Under the pieces are notes generated by a model, which saw only the letters and a program-made list of their open reading frames with translations, was not told the DNA's origin and searched no databases. DNA of 64,000 bases from Lentzea albidocapillata (GTDB lineage Bacteria > Actinomycetota > Actinomycetes > Mycobacteriales > Pseudonocardiaceae). Within the stretch, counting starts at the first letter, position 1. Every line of letters starts with the position of its first letter. The DNA lies in NCBI RefSeq assembly GCF_000719115.1, contig NZ_JOEA01000003.1, forward strand, positions 1-64,000. The letters run 5' to 3'. Below, in pieces: positions 15,623 through 24,120 of the stretch. The position numbers and the translations under genes were made by a program.

Positions 15623-16044
15623 TCAGAGGATGTCGAGAGCGGCGAGCACGCCGAGGGTTACGAGGACGAGGCCGACGGCTGTCAAGGCCCATCCCATCGT
15701 GGAACCGCGCTGACCGCCGGTGTTGATGACGGCATGTTGCGGCTTTTGAGGGGTGTAAAGGATTGTGACGCGATCTCCTGGCTGAGGAGGGTTGGTCTCA
15801 CCATACTTCGATGTGACCTCGACCTCGTGGCCTTCGAGGGTCGTGAAGCGGAAGATCGGCCTGGCCGTAGGGCTCTCCCGGTCACAACTCACACCAGATC
15901 CGTGATCACGCCGGGTATCTGGGCCCACCGGGCACGGAGCCGCCGTGCTCTGATCAGCAGCCAGGCACCGTACGCCGTCCATACCAACCCGAAGAAACCG
16001 AGCGCCCGGCTGAAGATGAAGATGCCGAAACCAATGAAGATCAC
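15623..16044 (-). pseudogene. DUF3592-like membrane protein broken by a frameshift
   Basis: From GTG 16044 (GCGAGG upstream) the minus strand encodes a basic-flanked membrane helix (VIFIGFGIFIFSRALGFFGL), RARRLRARWAQIPGVITDLV, then a stop near 15888. In the neighbouring frame the protein continues: SPTARPIFRFTTLEGHEVEV, TNPPQPGDRVTILYTPQKPQ, and a second helix GWALTAVGLVLVTLGVL. Together they have the helix / beta-domain / helix plan and the PGDRVTxLYxP motif of DUF3592. A one-base indel near 15,890 separates the halves. It could be a sequencing error, but the relic-rich surroundings make true decay likely. Confidence 0.65.
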
Positions 16045-16355
16045 CTTTCGCCTCGCGATGAGGACCTTCAGCGTATGCCCAGGGCAGCAGCAGGCTTGCC
16101 ACGCAGTGACCTCAACCTCCCATCCGTGTTCTTCTGGTGCGGCCGCCGCTCTTGCTTTGGCAGACCTTCCTGGGCGGCAATTGGGAAGTCGTCAGTGCAG
16201 CATCAAGTCAACGTCGGCGAGGTAATCCACGCTCAGCAGGGCGCCTCGCGGCGCGAATTCCCCCGGCAACGTTCCGGGCCACACCACTAGACACGGTGCG
16301 TGCCCACCACTCGCGCCGGCGCGAGTTCGCGTGTGGATGCAGAGAAGGGAGTCCG
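16045..16355. other. Gap of ~310 bp upstream of the secreted phosphodiesterase
   Basis: No gene is supported. The only notable structure is the 18-bp palindrome at 16309-16326. A short minus-strand frame ending near 16192 looks weakly coding but matches nothing I know. Confidence 0.4.
16309..16326. promoter_or_regulatory. Perfect 18-bp palindrome upstream of the phosphodiesterase
   Basis: ACTCGCGCCGGCGCGAGT is self-complementary with no spacer and lies 30 bp before the ATG at 16356, where a repressor or leader hairpin could act. Function inferred from position only. Confidence 0.4.
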
Positions 16356-17213
16356 ATGAAGCGATCGACCTTGTCCGTTCTGCTGGCACTGCTCGTGACC
16401 GTTGTGGCGAGCCCACTGCCGGGTGCCGTTGCCGCGCCAGGCCGGGTGCAGCCGCTCGAACGTGCGCACGCGCACAACGACTACGAGCACGACCGCCCGC
16501 TGGCCGACGCCCGCGACCGCGGGTTCACGTCGGTGGAGGCCGACGTGTGGCTGGTGGACGGCGAACTTCGCGTGGCGCACGACCTGGTCGGCACGCGGCC
16601 GGGCCGCACGCTGCGCGGCCTCTACCTCCAACCGCTCGCCGAGATCGTGCGTGCGAACGGGGGTCGCGTCTACCCGCAATGGCGCGGTTCCTTCCAGCTG
16701 CTCGTCGACATCAAGAGCGACGGTCCGGCGACCTACAAGGCCGTAGACGAGGCGGTGCGCGAGTTCCGTCCCATGCTCACCCAGTGGGTCAACGGCCACG
16801 AACGACGTGGCGCGGTCGAGGTGGTCATCAGCGGGAACCGGCCGCGTGAGGACATGCTCGCCCAGCGGATCCGGCGGGCCGGGTACGACGGGCGGCTGAA
16901 CGATCTCGGCGGTGGTGTCCCCGCCACGTTCATGCCGCTCGTCAGCGACAACTGGACGAAGAACTTCACGTGGCAGGGAGTCGGCGCCATGCCCGTGGCC
17001 GAGCGGGAGAAGCTCCGCCGCATCGTGTCGCAGGCACACGCCGCCGGCTACCGGGTGCGGTTCTGGGCCACCCCGGACGCGGCGGGTGAGGCGCGGAACG
17101 CGGTGTGGCGTGAGCTGCTCGCGGTCGGCGTCGACCACATCAACACCGACGACCTCGCAGGGTTGCGGGAGTTCCTTCTGGCGAACGACCCGGCTGAGCG
17201 CCGCAGGGGCTGA
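16356..17213 (+). CDS. Secreted PI-PLC / glycerophosphodiesterase-superfamily protein
   Basis: A 285-residue protein with a Sec signal peptide (MKRSTLSVLLALLVTVVASP, then GAVAAPG). The mature part opens ERAHAHNDYEHDRPLADA, RGFTSVEADVWLVDGEL and RVAHDL. This is the TIM-barrel start of the PI-PLC/GDPD superfamily with catalytic His, Asn and a Glu-Ala-Asp metal site. LVDIKSDGPAT and VDHINTDDLAGL are later barrel strands. It likely hydrolyses a phosphodiester in an extracellular phospholipid or teichoic-type polymer; the substrate is not assigned. ATG 16356 is preceded by AGAAGGGA. A strong hairpin follows the stop, so it is monocistronic. Confidence 0.85.
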   Translation: MKRSTLSVLLALLVTVVASPLPGAVAAPGRVQPLERAHAHNDYEHDRPLADARDRGFTSVEADVWLVDGELRVAHDLVGTRPGRTLRGLYLQPLAEIVRANGGRVYPQWRGSFQLLVDIKSDGPATYKAVDEAVREFRPMLTQWVNGHERRGAVEVVISGNRPREDMLAQRIRRAGYDGRLNDLGGGVPATFMPLVSDNWTKNFTWQGVGAMPVAEREKLRRIVSQAHAAGYRVRFWATPDAAGEARNAVWRELLAVGVDHINTDDLAGLREFLLANDPAERRRG

Positions 17214-17218
17214 ACCGA

Positions 17219-17253
17219 GGGCAGGGCTCCACCGATCCGGCGGAGCCCTGCCC
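17219..17253 (+). terminator. Strong hairpin terminator
   Basis: GGGCAGGGCTCC and GGAGCCCTGCCC (12-bp perfect stem, 11-nt loop) lie 6 bp after the phosphodiesterase stop. Confidence 0.8.
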
Positions 17254-17345
17254 ATGTCCGGCGAGGCGCCTCAGCATGGCGACCAGGGCGGCAGGGTGAC
17301 GGTCTGATCGAAGACCTCGGCGATGTGGCCGTCCGGGCGAACAAC

Positions 17346-17640
17346 CTAAGCCTGACAGCCAACTTCCTGCTGCAGCTTCACGAACACAGGAGCATCGAAC
17401 GGTTCCACCGCATCCCGCTCGACGAATGGGACTACGCCTGCCTCTGACGCACCGGCCCGCCGGTACTTGGCGAGCACCTCGACGCCTGCGTGCATGTGCA
17501 GCACCGCGTACTTGAGGTCGGCGGACAGGCCGTTCTCCCGGCCGACCTTCGAAAGGTTTGAACCCGTGGTGTGCGTGGAGTCCAAGGCGCTGACAGCCAG
17601 CTTCGGAGAGGCACAGCTGCCACTCGGTGAGGCAGTCTGA
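17346..17640 (-). pseudogene. Fragment of an unrecognised conserved protein
   Basis: In one minus-strand frame about 85 codons read like protein: LDSTHTTGSNLSKVGRENGL, SADLKYAVLHMHAGVEVLAK, then a less convincing tail ending VKLQQEVGCQA. The KYAVLHxxAGVEVLxK block resembles the start of uncharacterised actinomycete proteins, but there is no start codon in range and the downstream part does not continue the similarity. The frame also continues into the APH gene's coordinates, which it cannot share. Treated as a stub. Confidence 0.35.
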
Positions 17641-17647
17641 CGGCGGC

Positions 17648-18520
17648 CTACAAGGTCTCGACGAGTTTCCTGAGCGGTGCGGCGAGGTCGGGGTGGTCGC
17701 CCTTGTCGACTCGGTGCAGTAGGCGGGATGCGACGTAGAGCTGAGCGAGTTGGCCGGGGTCGGTGTCGAGCACGTGGGCGAAGGTGTCGCGCACTCGTTC
17801 GGCGGTTTCCGGCACGAGAAGGCTGTAGCAGAACAGTGTGGCTGCGTCTGTCCCTGCTGGGCCGCGGCCCCACAGCTCCCAGTCCAGCAGCATGAAGTCC
17901 GGTCCCATCAGGTTCGCCCAGTGCAGGTCGCCGTGTACGGTTTCCCATTGGCAGACCACGGGGTTCACCGAGTTTCCGAAGTGCTGCTGGATCCTTCCGG
18001 TGATCAAAGCCTGATCGGCATGGACCCGGTCGGTTGGCGTCGTCGCGACCACCTTGATCGTTCTGCGGAGTTCGGCCCACCATTCATCGGGAAGGTCGAT
18101 CGCGTGGCGCAGGATGTCGGTGGGGGAGCAGGATGAACCTGGTACCAGGGTCATCAGCTCGGCACGTTGCTGCCGCCATTCCTCCCACTCGTAGACGTCG
18201 AGAACCTGCGGCTTGGGCAGCGTGGCGAACACGTTGGCGTCGAGGTTGCCGGTCCAGAAGTCACCGCCGATCCACTGCTTGTCCTCGGACACCACCCGAA
18301 GCCAGAGTTGCCGGCCGGATGCTTGGACAGGTGCGCTGATCGACCGGTCCAGCCAGCCAAGCCGGACTTGCCCGGCAACGGTGAGACCGAAGTGGTCGCC
18401 GGCGTGGCTGAGGTTTTCGTGCATCCACTGCCGAAACTGCGCGTCGGCTTCGCTCAGATCGTCGCTCAACGTTCGGCCGTCGCTGTCGTGCACGGGTGGG
18501 TGGTCAAGCTGTTCGGACAC
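17648..18520 (-). CDS. Aminoglycoside-phosphotransferase-family kinase
   Basis: A 290-residue protein with the APH/choline-kinase C-lobe. The Brenner loop ETVHGDLHWANLMG (HGDxxxxN, ~residue 207) is followed by the metal motif LLDWELWGRGPAG (D of DWE, ~220). The N-lobe is less conserved and a clear invariant Lys is hard to place. Such proteins phosphorylate small hydroxylated molecules including antibiotics, choline or fructosamines; resistance should not be assumed. Start ATG 18520. The upstream 150 bp carries two inverted repeats. Neighbours on both sides are relics. Confidence 0.8.
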   Translation of the reverse strand: MSEQLDHPPVHDSDGRTLSDDLSEADAQFRQWMHENLSHAGDHFGLTVAGQVRLGWLDRSISAPVQASGRQLWLRVVSEDKQWIGGDFWTGNLDANVFATLPKPQVLDVYEWEEWRQQRAELMTLVPGSSCSPTDILRHAIDLPDEWWAELRRTIKVVATTPTDRVHADQALITGRIQQHFGNSVNPVVCQWETVHGDLHWANLMGPDFMLLDWELWGRGPAGTDAATLFCYSLLVPETAERVRDTFAHVLDTDPGQLAQLYVASRLLHRVDKGDHPDLAAPLRKLVETL

Positions 18521-18573
18521 GGGATCCCCTCGCCTTGGTGCTCACCGAGCACACTGTGCGAGTTCCTTGGTAC

Positions 18574-18594
18574 CGCTTGGAAACACTCCAAGCG
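18574..18594. promoter_or_regulatory. Inverted repeat upstream of the APH-family gene
   Basis: CGCTTGGA and TCCAAGCG, 8-bp perfect arms with a 5-nt spacer, 54 bp before the start codon. Operator-like; regulator unknown. Confidence 0.4.
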
Positions 18595-18628
18595 AGGAGC
18601 TGAAGGGGGCGTGCCCCAATCGGGGAGG

Positions 18629-18666
18629 TTGGTGAGCGAGTTGCAGGCTTGCCCCTCGTTCACCAA
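18629..18666. repeat. Second inverted repeat in the APH upstream region
   Basis: TTGGTGAGCGAG and CTCGTTCACCAA pair at 11 of 12 positions around a 14-nt loop. It could be another operator or a hairpin. Confidence 0.35.
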
Positions 18667-18811
18667 CTGACGAGCTACTTCATCGTCATGGCAGCCTGCG
18701 CCCCTATCCCCGTGTTCATAGTTATTTCAGTGTCGACCAAATCCAGTGCCACATCACCGCTGATCTGCTATCTAACGGACTTCCAAGATCGCGGTTAGGG
18801 ATGTCAGCCGG

Positions 18812-18838
18812 GGGCTGCCTGCCATCGGCAGGCAGCCC
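18812..18838 (-). terminator. Very stable hairpin after the integrase relic
   Basis: GGGCTGCCTGCC and GGCAGGCAGCCC form a 12-bp stem with only a 3-nt loop, 20 bp past the end of the recombinase remnant. It probably terminated that gene. Confidence 0.7.
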
Positions 18839-18857
18839 GCGACGGTTCTGGAATCAG

Positions 18858-19153
18858 TTACGCGGCCAGCGGATGGCGCTCGCCGGTGAGCGCGGCCAGC
18901 GCTGTGGCGACTTCTTCAAGGGTGGCACGGGTAGGTCGCGGTGCTGCCTGCGTTGGTCCAGGACGCGGTTCTAATACGGGCTGTAGGCGCGGCGGGTTCC
19001 ATCGCTCACGGCCGCCGCCACGACCGGGATGTATTCGGCGAAGGTCGGGGCCGGCGGCTTCACGGAGTTGTGCAGGTCCTCGGCGGTCACGCCCATCCGG
19101 TCGAGAACGAGGCGTGCAGCGTCGAGCTCAACTTGTGTCGGTGCGCCGGTCAC
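18858..19153 (-). pseudogene. Tyrosine-recombinase (phage-type integrase) relic
   Basis: From 19153 the first 60 codons are well preserved: LDRMGVTAEDLHNSVKPPAP, TFAEYIPVVAAAVSDGTRRA, YSPY, then TAG exactly where these integrases usually have Trp (SYWNRV), with NRVLDQ continuing after the stop. After a short disordered stretch a different frame gives ATLEEVATALAALTGERHPL before TAA at 18858, which looks like the enzyme's C-terminus. The catalytic R-H-R-Y domain is gone. It overlaps the AbrB-like gene by 4 bp, as in intact actinobacterial pairs of this kind. Confidence 0.65.
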
Positions 19154-19614
19154 AGGTCCTCACCTTCCGGCAGGACGGGCAGCACCAACCGGTCCAGGGT
19201 GACGGGTGGGAACACCGTGACTGTCTGGCGGTCGAGGTGGGCGACGAGGAGGACCCGGTCGCCAGAACTCAAATGCCCTGCTTGACCGGCGTCGGCCGGT
19301 AGCCGGACGTGTCCCTGTTTGGTGAGTTTGAAGACGCCGTGCGGGTCGGCGGTGACGGCCAGCAGGCCGTCGTGTTCGCGGATGTTCAGCCGGGTTGCGG
19401 CGGTCCAGTTCAGCGCGGCGGTCATGTGGCGGTCAGCGACCCGGCCGCAGTCATCGAGCATGGCCACGCTGTACAGAACGTTGCTCAGCCGTGGTGGTGG
19501 CGATACCGGTACGGCGATAAGAGGGAGAGGCTGGCCGACAATGCGGGCAGATGCCCCTCGTGCGTGTCCTGGTGCTGTGTCAGGAACGATGGGGCGGATG
19601 TAGGAAATGGTCAT
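19150..19614 (-). CDS. AbrB/MazE/SpoVT-like DNA-binding protein
   Basis: A 154-residue protein. The middle and C-terminal part (MTAALNWTAATRLNIREHDG, DPHGVFKLTKQGHVRLPADA, HLSSGDRVLLVAHLDRQTVT) has the swapped-hairpin AbrB pattern with G-x-V-x-L-P-A and L-x-x-G-D-R-V. The first ~50 residues are low-complexity and may not all be translated; later starts exist. Its stop overlaps the start of the integrase relic, so it was probably an accessory regulator of that recombinase on an integrative element. Confidence 0.65.
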   Translation of the reverse strand: MTISYIRPIVPDTAPGHARGASARIVGQPLPLIAVPVSPPPRLSNVLYSVAMLDDCGRVADRHMTAALNWTAATRLNIREHDGLLAVTADPHGVFKLTKQGHVRLPADAGQAGHLSSGDRVLLVAHLDRQTVTVFPPVTLDRLVLPVLPEGEDL

Positions 19615-19676
19615 CGGACGCCACGACCGACCCTAGCGAGGCGCCGGTGCCCGTGACTCCCAGTTGGAAAACCTGT

Positions 19677-19985
19677 TCACGAGCCGTTCGGTTCGCCGAA
19701 GCGCTTCGCGAGACCGAGGAACTGCTGCGACAACGAGCCCGCTCGGGTCAGCAACTCCTCGTACTCGTCGAGCAGGCGCGCCGCGCGCGGGTCGGCGCTC
19801 ACACCGGGCGCCGTTCGCACCCGCCTGGCCACGTTCATCCCGTGGAACGCGAGCATCACCATCACCTCGCTGAGGATGTCGACCTCGCTCTTGGCCGCGG
19901 GCTCGTCACCCGAGTCCTGGTCGGGCAGCTCCAGCAGCGCTTCGCGGAGCCTGCGCCGTCCTTCCGGTGTGATCGGTGCGTTCAT
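19677..19985 (-). CDS. Small hypothetical protein
   Basis: A 102-residue acidic, helical protein I do not recognise. It starts MNAPITPEGRRRLREALLEL and is predicted soluble, with a heptad-like C-terminal helix (DEYEELLTRAGSLSQQFLGL). It has typical high-GC codon use. It could be an intact small gene or a piece of a larger one; flanking sequence on both sides is decayed. Confidence 0.45.
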   Translation of the reverse strand: MNAPITPEGRRRLREALLELPDQDSGDEPAAKSEVDILSEVMVMLAFHGMNVARRVRTAPGVSADPRAARLLDEYEELLTRAGSLSQQFLGLAKRFGEPNGS

Positions 19986-20027
19986 CGGATCCCCAAGTGT
20001 CGTATTCCACCGCGAGGCTAGTCGTGC

Positions 20028-20120
20028 TCAGCGGGAGGCCAGCGGGTAGCGGGCCGGGTCGAACACCTTCATCAGGAACGGTGCCGCCGCGTCCCACCAC
20101 TGCTGGTCGGTCAGCCCGGT
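20028..20120 (-). pseudogene. C-terminal stub of a TetR-type regulator
   Basis: Thirty codons read TGLTDQQWWDAAAPFLMKVF then DPARYPLASR and stop. This is the end of a TetR/AcrR ligand domain (GLSDEEWWxxAAPFLxxxxDPxRYP). The frame is closed by a stop directly upstream, so the DNA-binding half is missing. Confidence 0.5.
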
Positions 20121-20404
20121 CTCGCGTCACGACCGCGGCCTCGAGTTCGACCTCGCTACCCTCCTCGGGCGGCGCCGCGCGCGGTCGCTGATCGGCGGCG
20201 CGCAGCCTGGTCCTGGTGGCCTGCGATCCGTCGACCTCGAACTCGGCTTCCACCGCCACTTTCGCGGCGTCGTCGACGGCAGCTAATGGCACGTGCCTCA
20301 CCGCAATCCCTGGGAGACCGCCTGTCCCTGCACATCATCCTGCTCGTCGAGCCCACTCGCGACCTCGACCACACCGCGAAAGCGCGTGGTGGCCCTTCTG
20401 AGCC
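20121..20404. other. Decayed stretch without a supported gene
   Basis: Minus-strand coding-like sequence (KVAVEAEFEVDG type) is present near 20150-20300 but connects to no recognisable start, domain or neighbour. Probably the edge of a deleted gene. Confidence 0.35.
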
Positions 20405-20994
20405 ATGAGTTGGCGTGTGCAGGGCCGGTTTCTGGGTGGCCGTCCGCTGTATGGGTATCGGCTGGTTGATGGTGGTCGGCATCCGAATCCGGTGCATGGG
20501 CGGTGGGGTCGTCGGGTTCAGGTGTTGGCACCGGATCCGGTGACGGCGCCGTGGGTGCGGTGGATGTTCGCCGAACGTGCTCGCGGTCGGACGGTGGCTA
20601 TCTGCTGGCGGGCCTCGTCGTGTGCGCGCTGTGTGGCCGTCGGATGGACGGGCACTGGGTTCACGGGCGAGCGGGCTATCGGTGCAGGCATGGCTTCACG
20701 AGCGCCAAGCGACGTTCCGACGACGAACCGCGGAACGTCTACGTCCGAGAAGATCGCCTGCTCGAGGCGCTGCCGCATCTACTCGGGCGGACCGCTGGAC
20801 GCATGGAAGTAGATGTGGGCGAGGAGCTGGTCGATCAAGTCCGCGAGCAACCCCTGCAGATTCACTATGACGACCAGCGTCTCGAAATTCGACCCGCACA
20901 ACTAACACCGAAAACCCTGGAACCTGCTCGTCGTCCAGTTCAGGAGACACTCGCGTTGGATTTGTGCGCGGATCTAGCGGCGGCCGAAATATGA
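20405..20994 (+). pseudogene. Large serine recombinase relic
   Basis: The first frame gives VQGRFLGGRPLYGYRLVDGG with HPNPVHGRWGRRVQVLAPDP and VRWMFAERARGRT, the recombinase-domain start of large serine integrases. A deletion and frame change lead to LLAGLVVCALCGRRMDGHWV and HGRAGYRCRHGFTSA, the zinc-ribbon domain with CxxC. About 70 further codons run to a stop at 20994. The N-terminal resolvase domain with the catalytic Ser is absent, so it is inactive. Confidence 0.75.
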
Positions 20995-20995
20995 A

Positions 20996-21031
20996 TTACC
21001 CCATGGGATTATGGTTAATCCCGTGGAGTAA
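20996..21031. repeat. Imperfect 16-bp inverted repeat beside the recombinase relic
   Basis: TTACCCCATGGGATTA (20996-21011) and TAATCCCGTGGAGTAA (21016-21031) are reverse complements at 14 of 16 positions with a 4-nt spacer. It begins 2 bp after the recombinase stop and is AT-rich for this DNA; an attachment-site or terminator role is possible. Confidence 0.4.
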
Positions 21032-21115
21032 TGGAATGTCCGAGGGACTTGGGTCCCCGCATGTGGCAAGCTTGCGCAGTTTGTGTGTTCATGCGGCGAA
21101 CTGTTGGATCGCACG

Positions 21116-21322
21116 CTGATCTTAGATCAGACCCACTTATGGCACGCGCTGCGTGAGTACTAGTGGCACCACAACAAGCACCGCACCCACCGATCACTCG
21201 CCGCCGCAGCCCCCTCCGGATCTTGCCTCCAGCGTCTCCAAGCCAGTCAGATCGAACCCCTCACCCTCGATCGACACGACCTTCTCGGCGGAGTCATCAC
21301 GGGTATCGCCATGTCGCTTAAC
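21116..21322 (+). pseudogene. C-terminal fragment of an integrase-core (IS481/IS3-type) transposase
   Basis: The plus strand reads LILDQTHLWHALREY, a TAG stop, then WHHNKHRTHRSL and later LTLDRHDLLGGVITGIA. This is the tail of rve-type transposases (LREYxxHYNxHRPHRSL followed by RRDRLGGVLHEY). The catalytic D-D-E portion is absent and there is an internal stop. Confidence 0.55.
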
Positions 21323-21429
21323 CTGCGCGGATGCAGTTTTCGGCACGCACAACTGCCGCGGTGAGGCCGGCTACCTCTAGATTCGCTGGTCACGCTCACA
21401 CTTCGGTCACAGGTCGATGGAGGCATGCA

Positions 21430-23868
21430 GTGGTCGTGCAGTACCGGGTCCTCGGCGCGCTGGAGGTGACGCTCGACGGCGCCGAAGTGCCGGTGCCCGT
21501 CGGGCGGTGTCGTGTGTTGCTGGCGGCGTTGTTGTTGCGCCCCAACCAGTTCGTGTCCGTCGACGAACTGGCGGAGCTGGTGTGGAACGGCGTGCCGCCT
21601 GTACGGGCCAGGCAATCGCTCCACCAGGTCGTGCGGCGGCTGAGGGTCGCGTTGGGCGAGGCGGACTGCGTGCGGACGCTCTCCGGCGGGTACGAGGCAC
21701 GCGTCGAGCCCGAAGAGCTCGACCTGCTGCGGTTCCGTGAACTCGTTGCGGCGCAGGACCTCACGGGCGCTGTCAAGCTGTGGCGCGGTCCCATGCTGAC
21801 CGACATCGTCTCGGAATTGTTGCACCGCAACGAGATCCGGCACGTGGCGGAGGAGTACGCCGAGGCTCTGGCACGGTCGAAGCGGCGCGCGCCCCGGCTG
21901 CTCCCCGCTGCCATGCCGCGCTTCGTCGGACGGGCCGGTCACCTGCGCGAGCTGACTTCCCTGGTCGAGGGGACCGGACCGGTCACCGCCACGATCACCG
22001 GCACCGCGGGCGTCGGCAAGAGCGTGCTCGCCGTGCAGTGGGCGCAGAGCGTGGCCGACCGCTTCCCGGACGGTCAGCTGCACGTGAACATGCGAGGGTT
22101 CGACCGGCACCGAGACCCGATGGCGCCTGGCGACGTACTGAGCCGGTTCCTCGAAGCTCTCGGAGTCGCGACGGAGCGTATCCCGGCGGGTATGGACGGC
22201 CAGGCAGCGCTCTATCGCGAGCTGACAGCGGACCGTCGGCTGCTGGTGGTGCTCGACAACGCCCGCGACGCCGAGCACGTCCGCCCGCTGCTGACCGGCC
22301 CGTCGTTCGTGCTGATCACGAGCCGCGACCGGCTCACCGGACTGGCGCGGCGGGATCTCACGCTCGACGTGCTCAGCACCGAAGAGGCACGCGCGCTGCT
22401 GGTCAGCAGGCTCGGCGAGGGGCGGGTGGACGCCGCCGACGACCTGGTGGCCTGGTGCGGCGGCCTGCCGCTGGCACTCGCGATCGTGGCGGCACGGGCG
22501 GCCGAGGTCCCAAACCTCCCGCTGTCCGCGCTCGCCGCCGAACTCGCCGACGAACGGACCCGGCTCGACTCGCTCGACACCGGTGACGCGGAGACCAGCG
22601 TTCGCACCGTCTTCCAGTGGTCGTACCAGCAGCTCAGCCCGCAGGCAGCGCGGATGTTCCGGCTTGTCGGCGTGCATCCGGGACCGGACCTCACGATCCC
22701 GGCGGCCACGAGCCTCGCCGGTGAGCCCGCCGAGGAGGCCGTGCGCGAATTGGTCAGGGCGAACCTGCTGGTCGAGCACGTCCCCGGCCGGTTCACGTGC
22801 CACGACCTGCTGCGGGTCTACGCCGCCGACCGCGCGGAGGCCGACGAAGCGGAAGCGTCCCGCGCGTTGGCGGTGGAACGCATGCTCGACCACTACCTCC
22901 ATACGCTCGTAGGCATCAACCGCACGCACTACTGGAACCACCTCGGTGTCCTCGACGACCCTCCCGTGCCGTCGGGCGGCGCGACCCCGGAGACGTTCGA
23001 GCGGCAGGACGAGGCCGAGACGTGGTTCCAGGCGGAACGCACGGTGATCCACGCGGTCGTCGTGCTGGCCGACGAGCAGGGCCACGACCGGCACACCTCG
23101 CAGCTGGTGTGGTTCGTGACCGACCTGGTCGAGCGGTTCGGGCTCTGGCGGGAGTGGATCGGTCTGTTCGCGCGTGCGACCCAGGTGGCGGACCGGCTCG
23201 GCGACCGGGTGCAGGTGGCGAGGTTCGCCTTCCTGCGCGCGGTCGGTCACGCACGGCTCGGCGAGCTGGAGTGGGGACTGGAGCTGTTCGAGGCCACCGA
23301 CCTGATGTGGGAGGAGGTCGGGTCGGTCGCCGGACAGGTGCGGGCCCAGGCGGGCGTCGCGTGGTTGCTCGGGGAGCTCGGCCGCCCGCACGAGTCGGTC
23401 GAGGTTGCGCGGAAGTCGCTCGACCTGTTGCGCGGCGACGAGTGCCGGACACCGACCCGGATGCGGCTGGCCCTGCACCAGCTCGCCGGGGCTCTCGTCC
23501 TCGCGGACAGGCCTGCGGAGGTGCTGGAACTCGCGGCTGAGTGGGAGACCCTGGACGGCGTGGCGGACCCGCACAACAGCGGGCTGATGGCCTCCGAACT
23601 GGCCCGCGCGTACCTCGGGCTCGGCAGACACGCCGAGGCGGTGCCGAAGCTGATGGACGCGCTGGAGTCATTGGGGCAGAAGGGCACGTGGGTCGACCTC
23701 GCCTACGCCGAGAACTTGCTCGGCGACGCCCACCACGAGCTGGGTGATCCCGCGGAGGCACGCGCGTGGTGGGAGAAGGCGGCCGCCCGGTACGCGGAGC
23801 ACGAGCACCCAGACGAAGCGGCGGTCAGGGCCAAGCTCACCGGAGTGAGCGACCCCGTGAACGGGTGA
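21430..23868 (+). CDS. SARP-type regulator with NB-ARC and TPR domains (AfsR-like), shortened BTAD
   Basis: An 812-residue protein from GTG 21430 (GGAGG, 6 nt spacing). Residues ~1-95 are the OmpR-like winged helix (VQYRVLGALEVTLDG, QSLHQVVRRLRVALG). The bacterial activation domain that normally spans ~150 residues is reduced to about 50. NB-ARC follows with TGTAGVGKS (~190), LLVVLDNARD (~271) and CGGLPLALAI (~340), then tetratricopeptide-like helices from ~540. Such proteins activate antibiotic genes, the STAND ATPase acting as a switch. It is the only pathway-type regulator near the NRPS operon, separated by 3 kb of relics, so control of it is plausible but unproven. A long hairpin terminates it. 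Confidence 0.85.
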   Translation: MVVQYRVLGALEVTLDGAEVPVPVGRCRVLLAALLLRPNQFVSVDELAELVWNGVPPVRARQSLHQVVRRLRVALGEADCVRTLSGGYEARVEPEELDLLRFRELVAAQDLTGAVKLWRGPMLTDIVSELLHRNEIRHVAEEYAEALARSKRRAPRLLPAAMPRFVGRAGHLRELTSLVEGTGPVTATITGTAGVGKSVLAVQWAQSVADRFPDGQLHVNMRGFDRHRDPMAPGDVLSRFLEALGVATERIPAGMDGQAALYRELTADRRLLVVLDNARDAEHVRPLLTGPSFVLITSRDRLTGLARRDLTLDVLSTEEARALLVSRLGEGRVDAADDLVAWCGGLPLALAIVAARAAEVPNLPLSALAAELADERTRLDSLDTGDAETSVRTVFQWSYQQLSPQAARMFRLVGVHPGPDLTIPAATSLAGEPAEEAVRELVRANLLVEHVPGRFTCHDLLRVYAADRAEADEAEASRALAVERMLDHYLHTLVGINRTHYWNHLGVLDDPPVPSGGATPETFERQDEAETWFQAERTVIHAVVVLADEQGHDRHTSQLVWFVTDLVERFGLWREWIGLFARATQVADRLGDRVQVARFAFLRAVGHARLGELEWGLELFEATDLMWEEVGSVAGQVRAQAGVAWLLGELGRPHESVEVARKSLDLLRGDECRTPTRMRLALHQLAGALVLADRPAEVLELAAEWETLDGVADPHNSGLMASELARAYLGLGRHAEAVPKLMDALESLGQKGTWVDLAYAENLLGDAHHELGDPAEARAWWEKAAARYAEHEHPDEAAVRAKLTGVSDPVNG

Positions 23869-24075
23869 GCAGTGCTTTCCTGGTCGGCCCTGCCAGCTGA
23901 GACTGCCGGGCTGGCTGTGCACCGCCGCGGGCAACCTGCTCGTGGAGTGGGCCAAGGGCTGGGGCAACGCCGCCGACCACGGTGTGTACGCCGAGATCCA
24001 CTGGTGGCCGCCGCACATCGTGGCCGGCCGCTGGTAGGAGAGGTCGTTCGGTGAAAGGGTGAAGGCTCCGAGCAG

Positions 24076-24120
24076 ACGGTGGGGCGGTGGTCGCGGGAAA
24101 TGCGACCACCGCCCCACCGT
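24076..24120. terminator. 19-bp-stem hairpin terminator
   Basis: ACGGTGGGGCGGTGGTCGC and GCGACCACCGCCCCACCGT are perfect 19-bp arms around a 7-nt loop (GGGAAAT), between the SARP gene (+) and a gene tail on the minus strand, so it was probably bidirectional. Confidence 0.85.

Noticed and set aside
17648..18520. APH-family gene as an antibiotic-resistance determinant for the NRPS product
   Set aside because: The family is broad, the gene is 8 kb away on the far side of relics, and nothing in the predicted peptide suggests a phosphorylation target.
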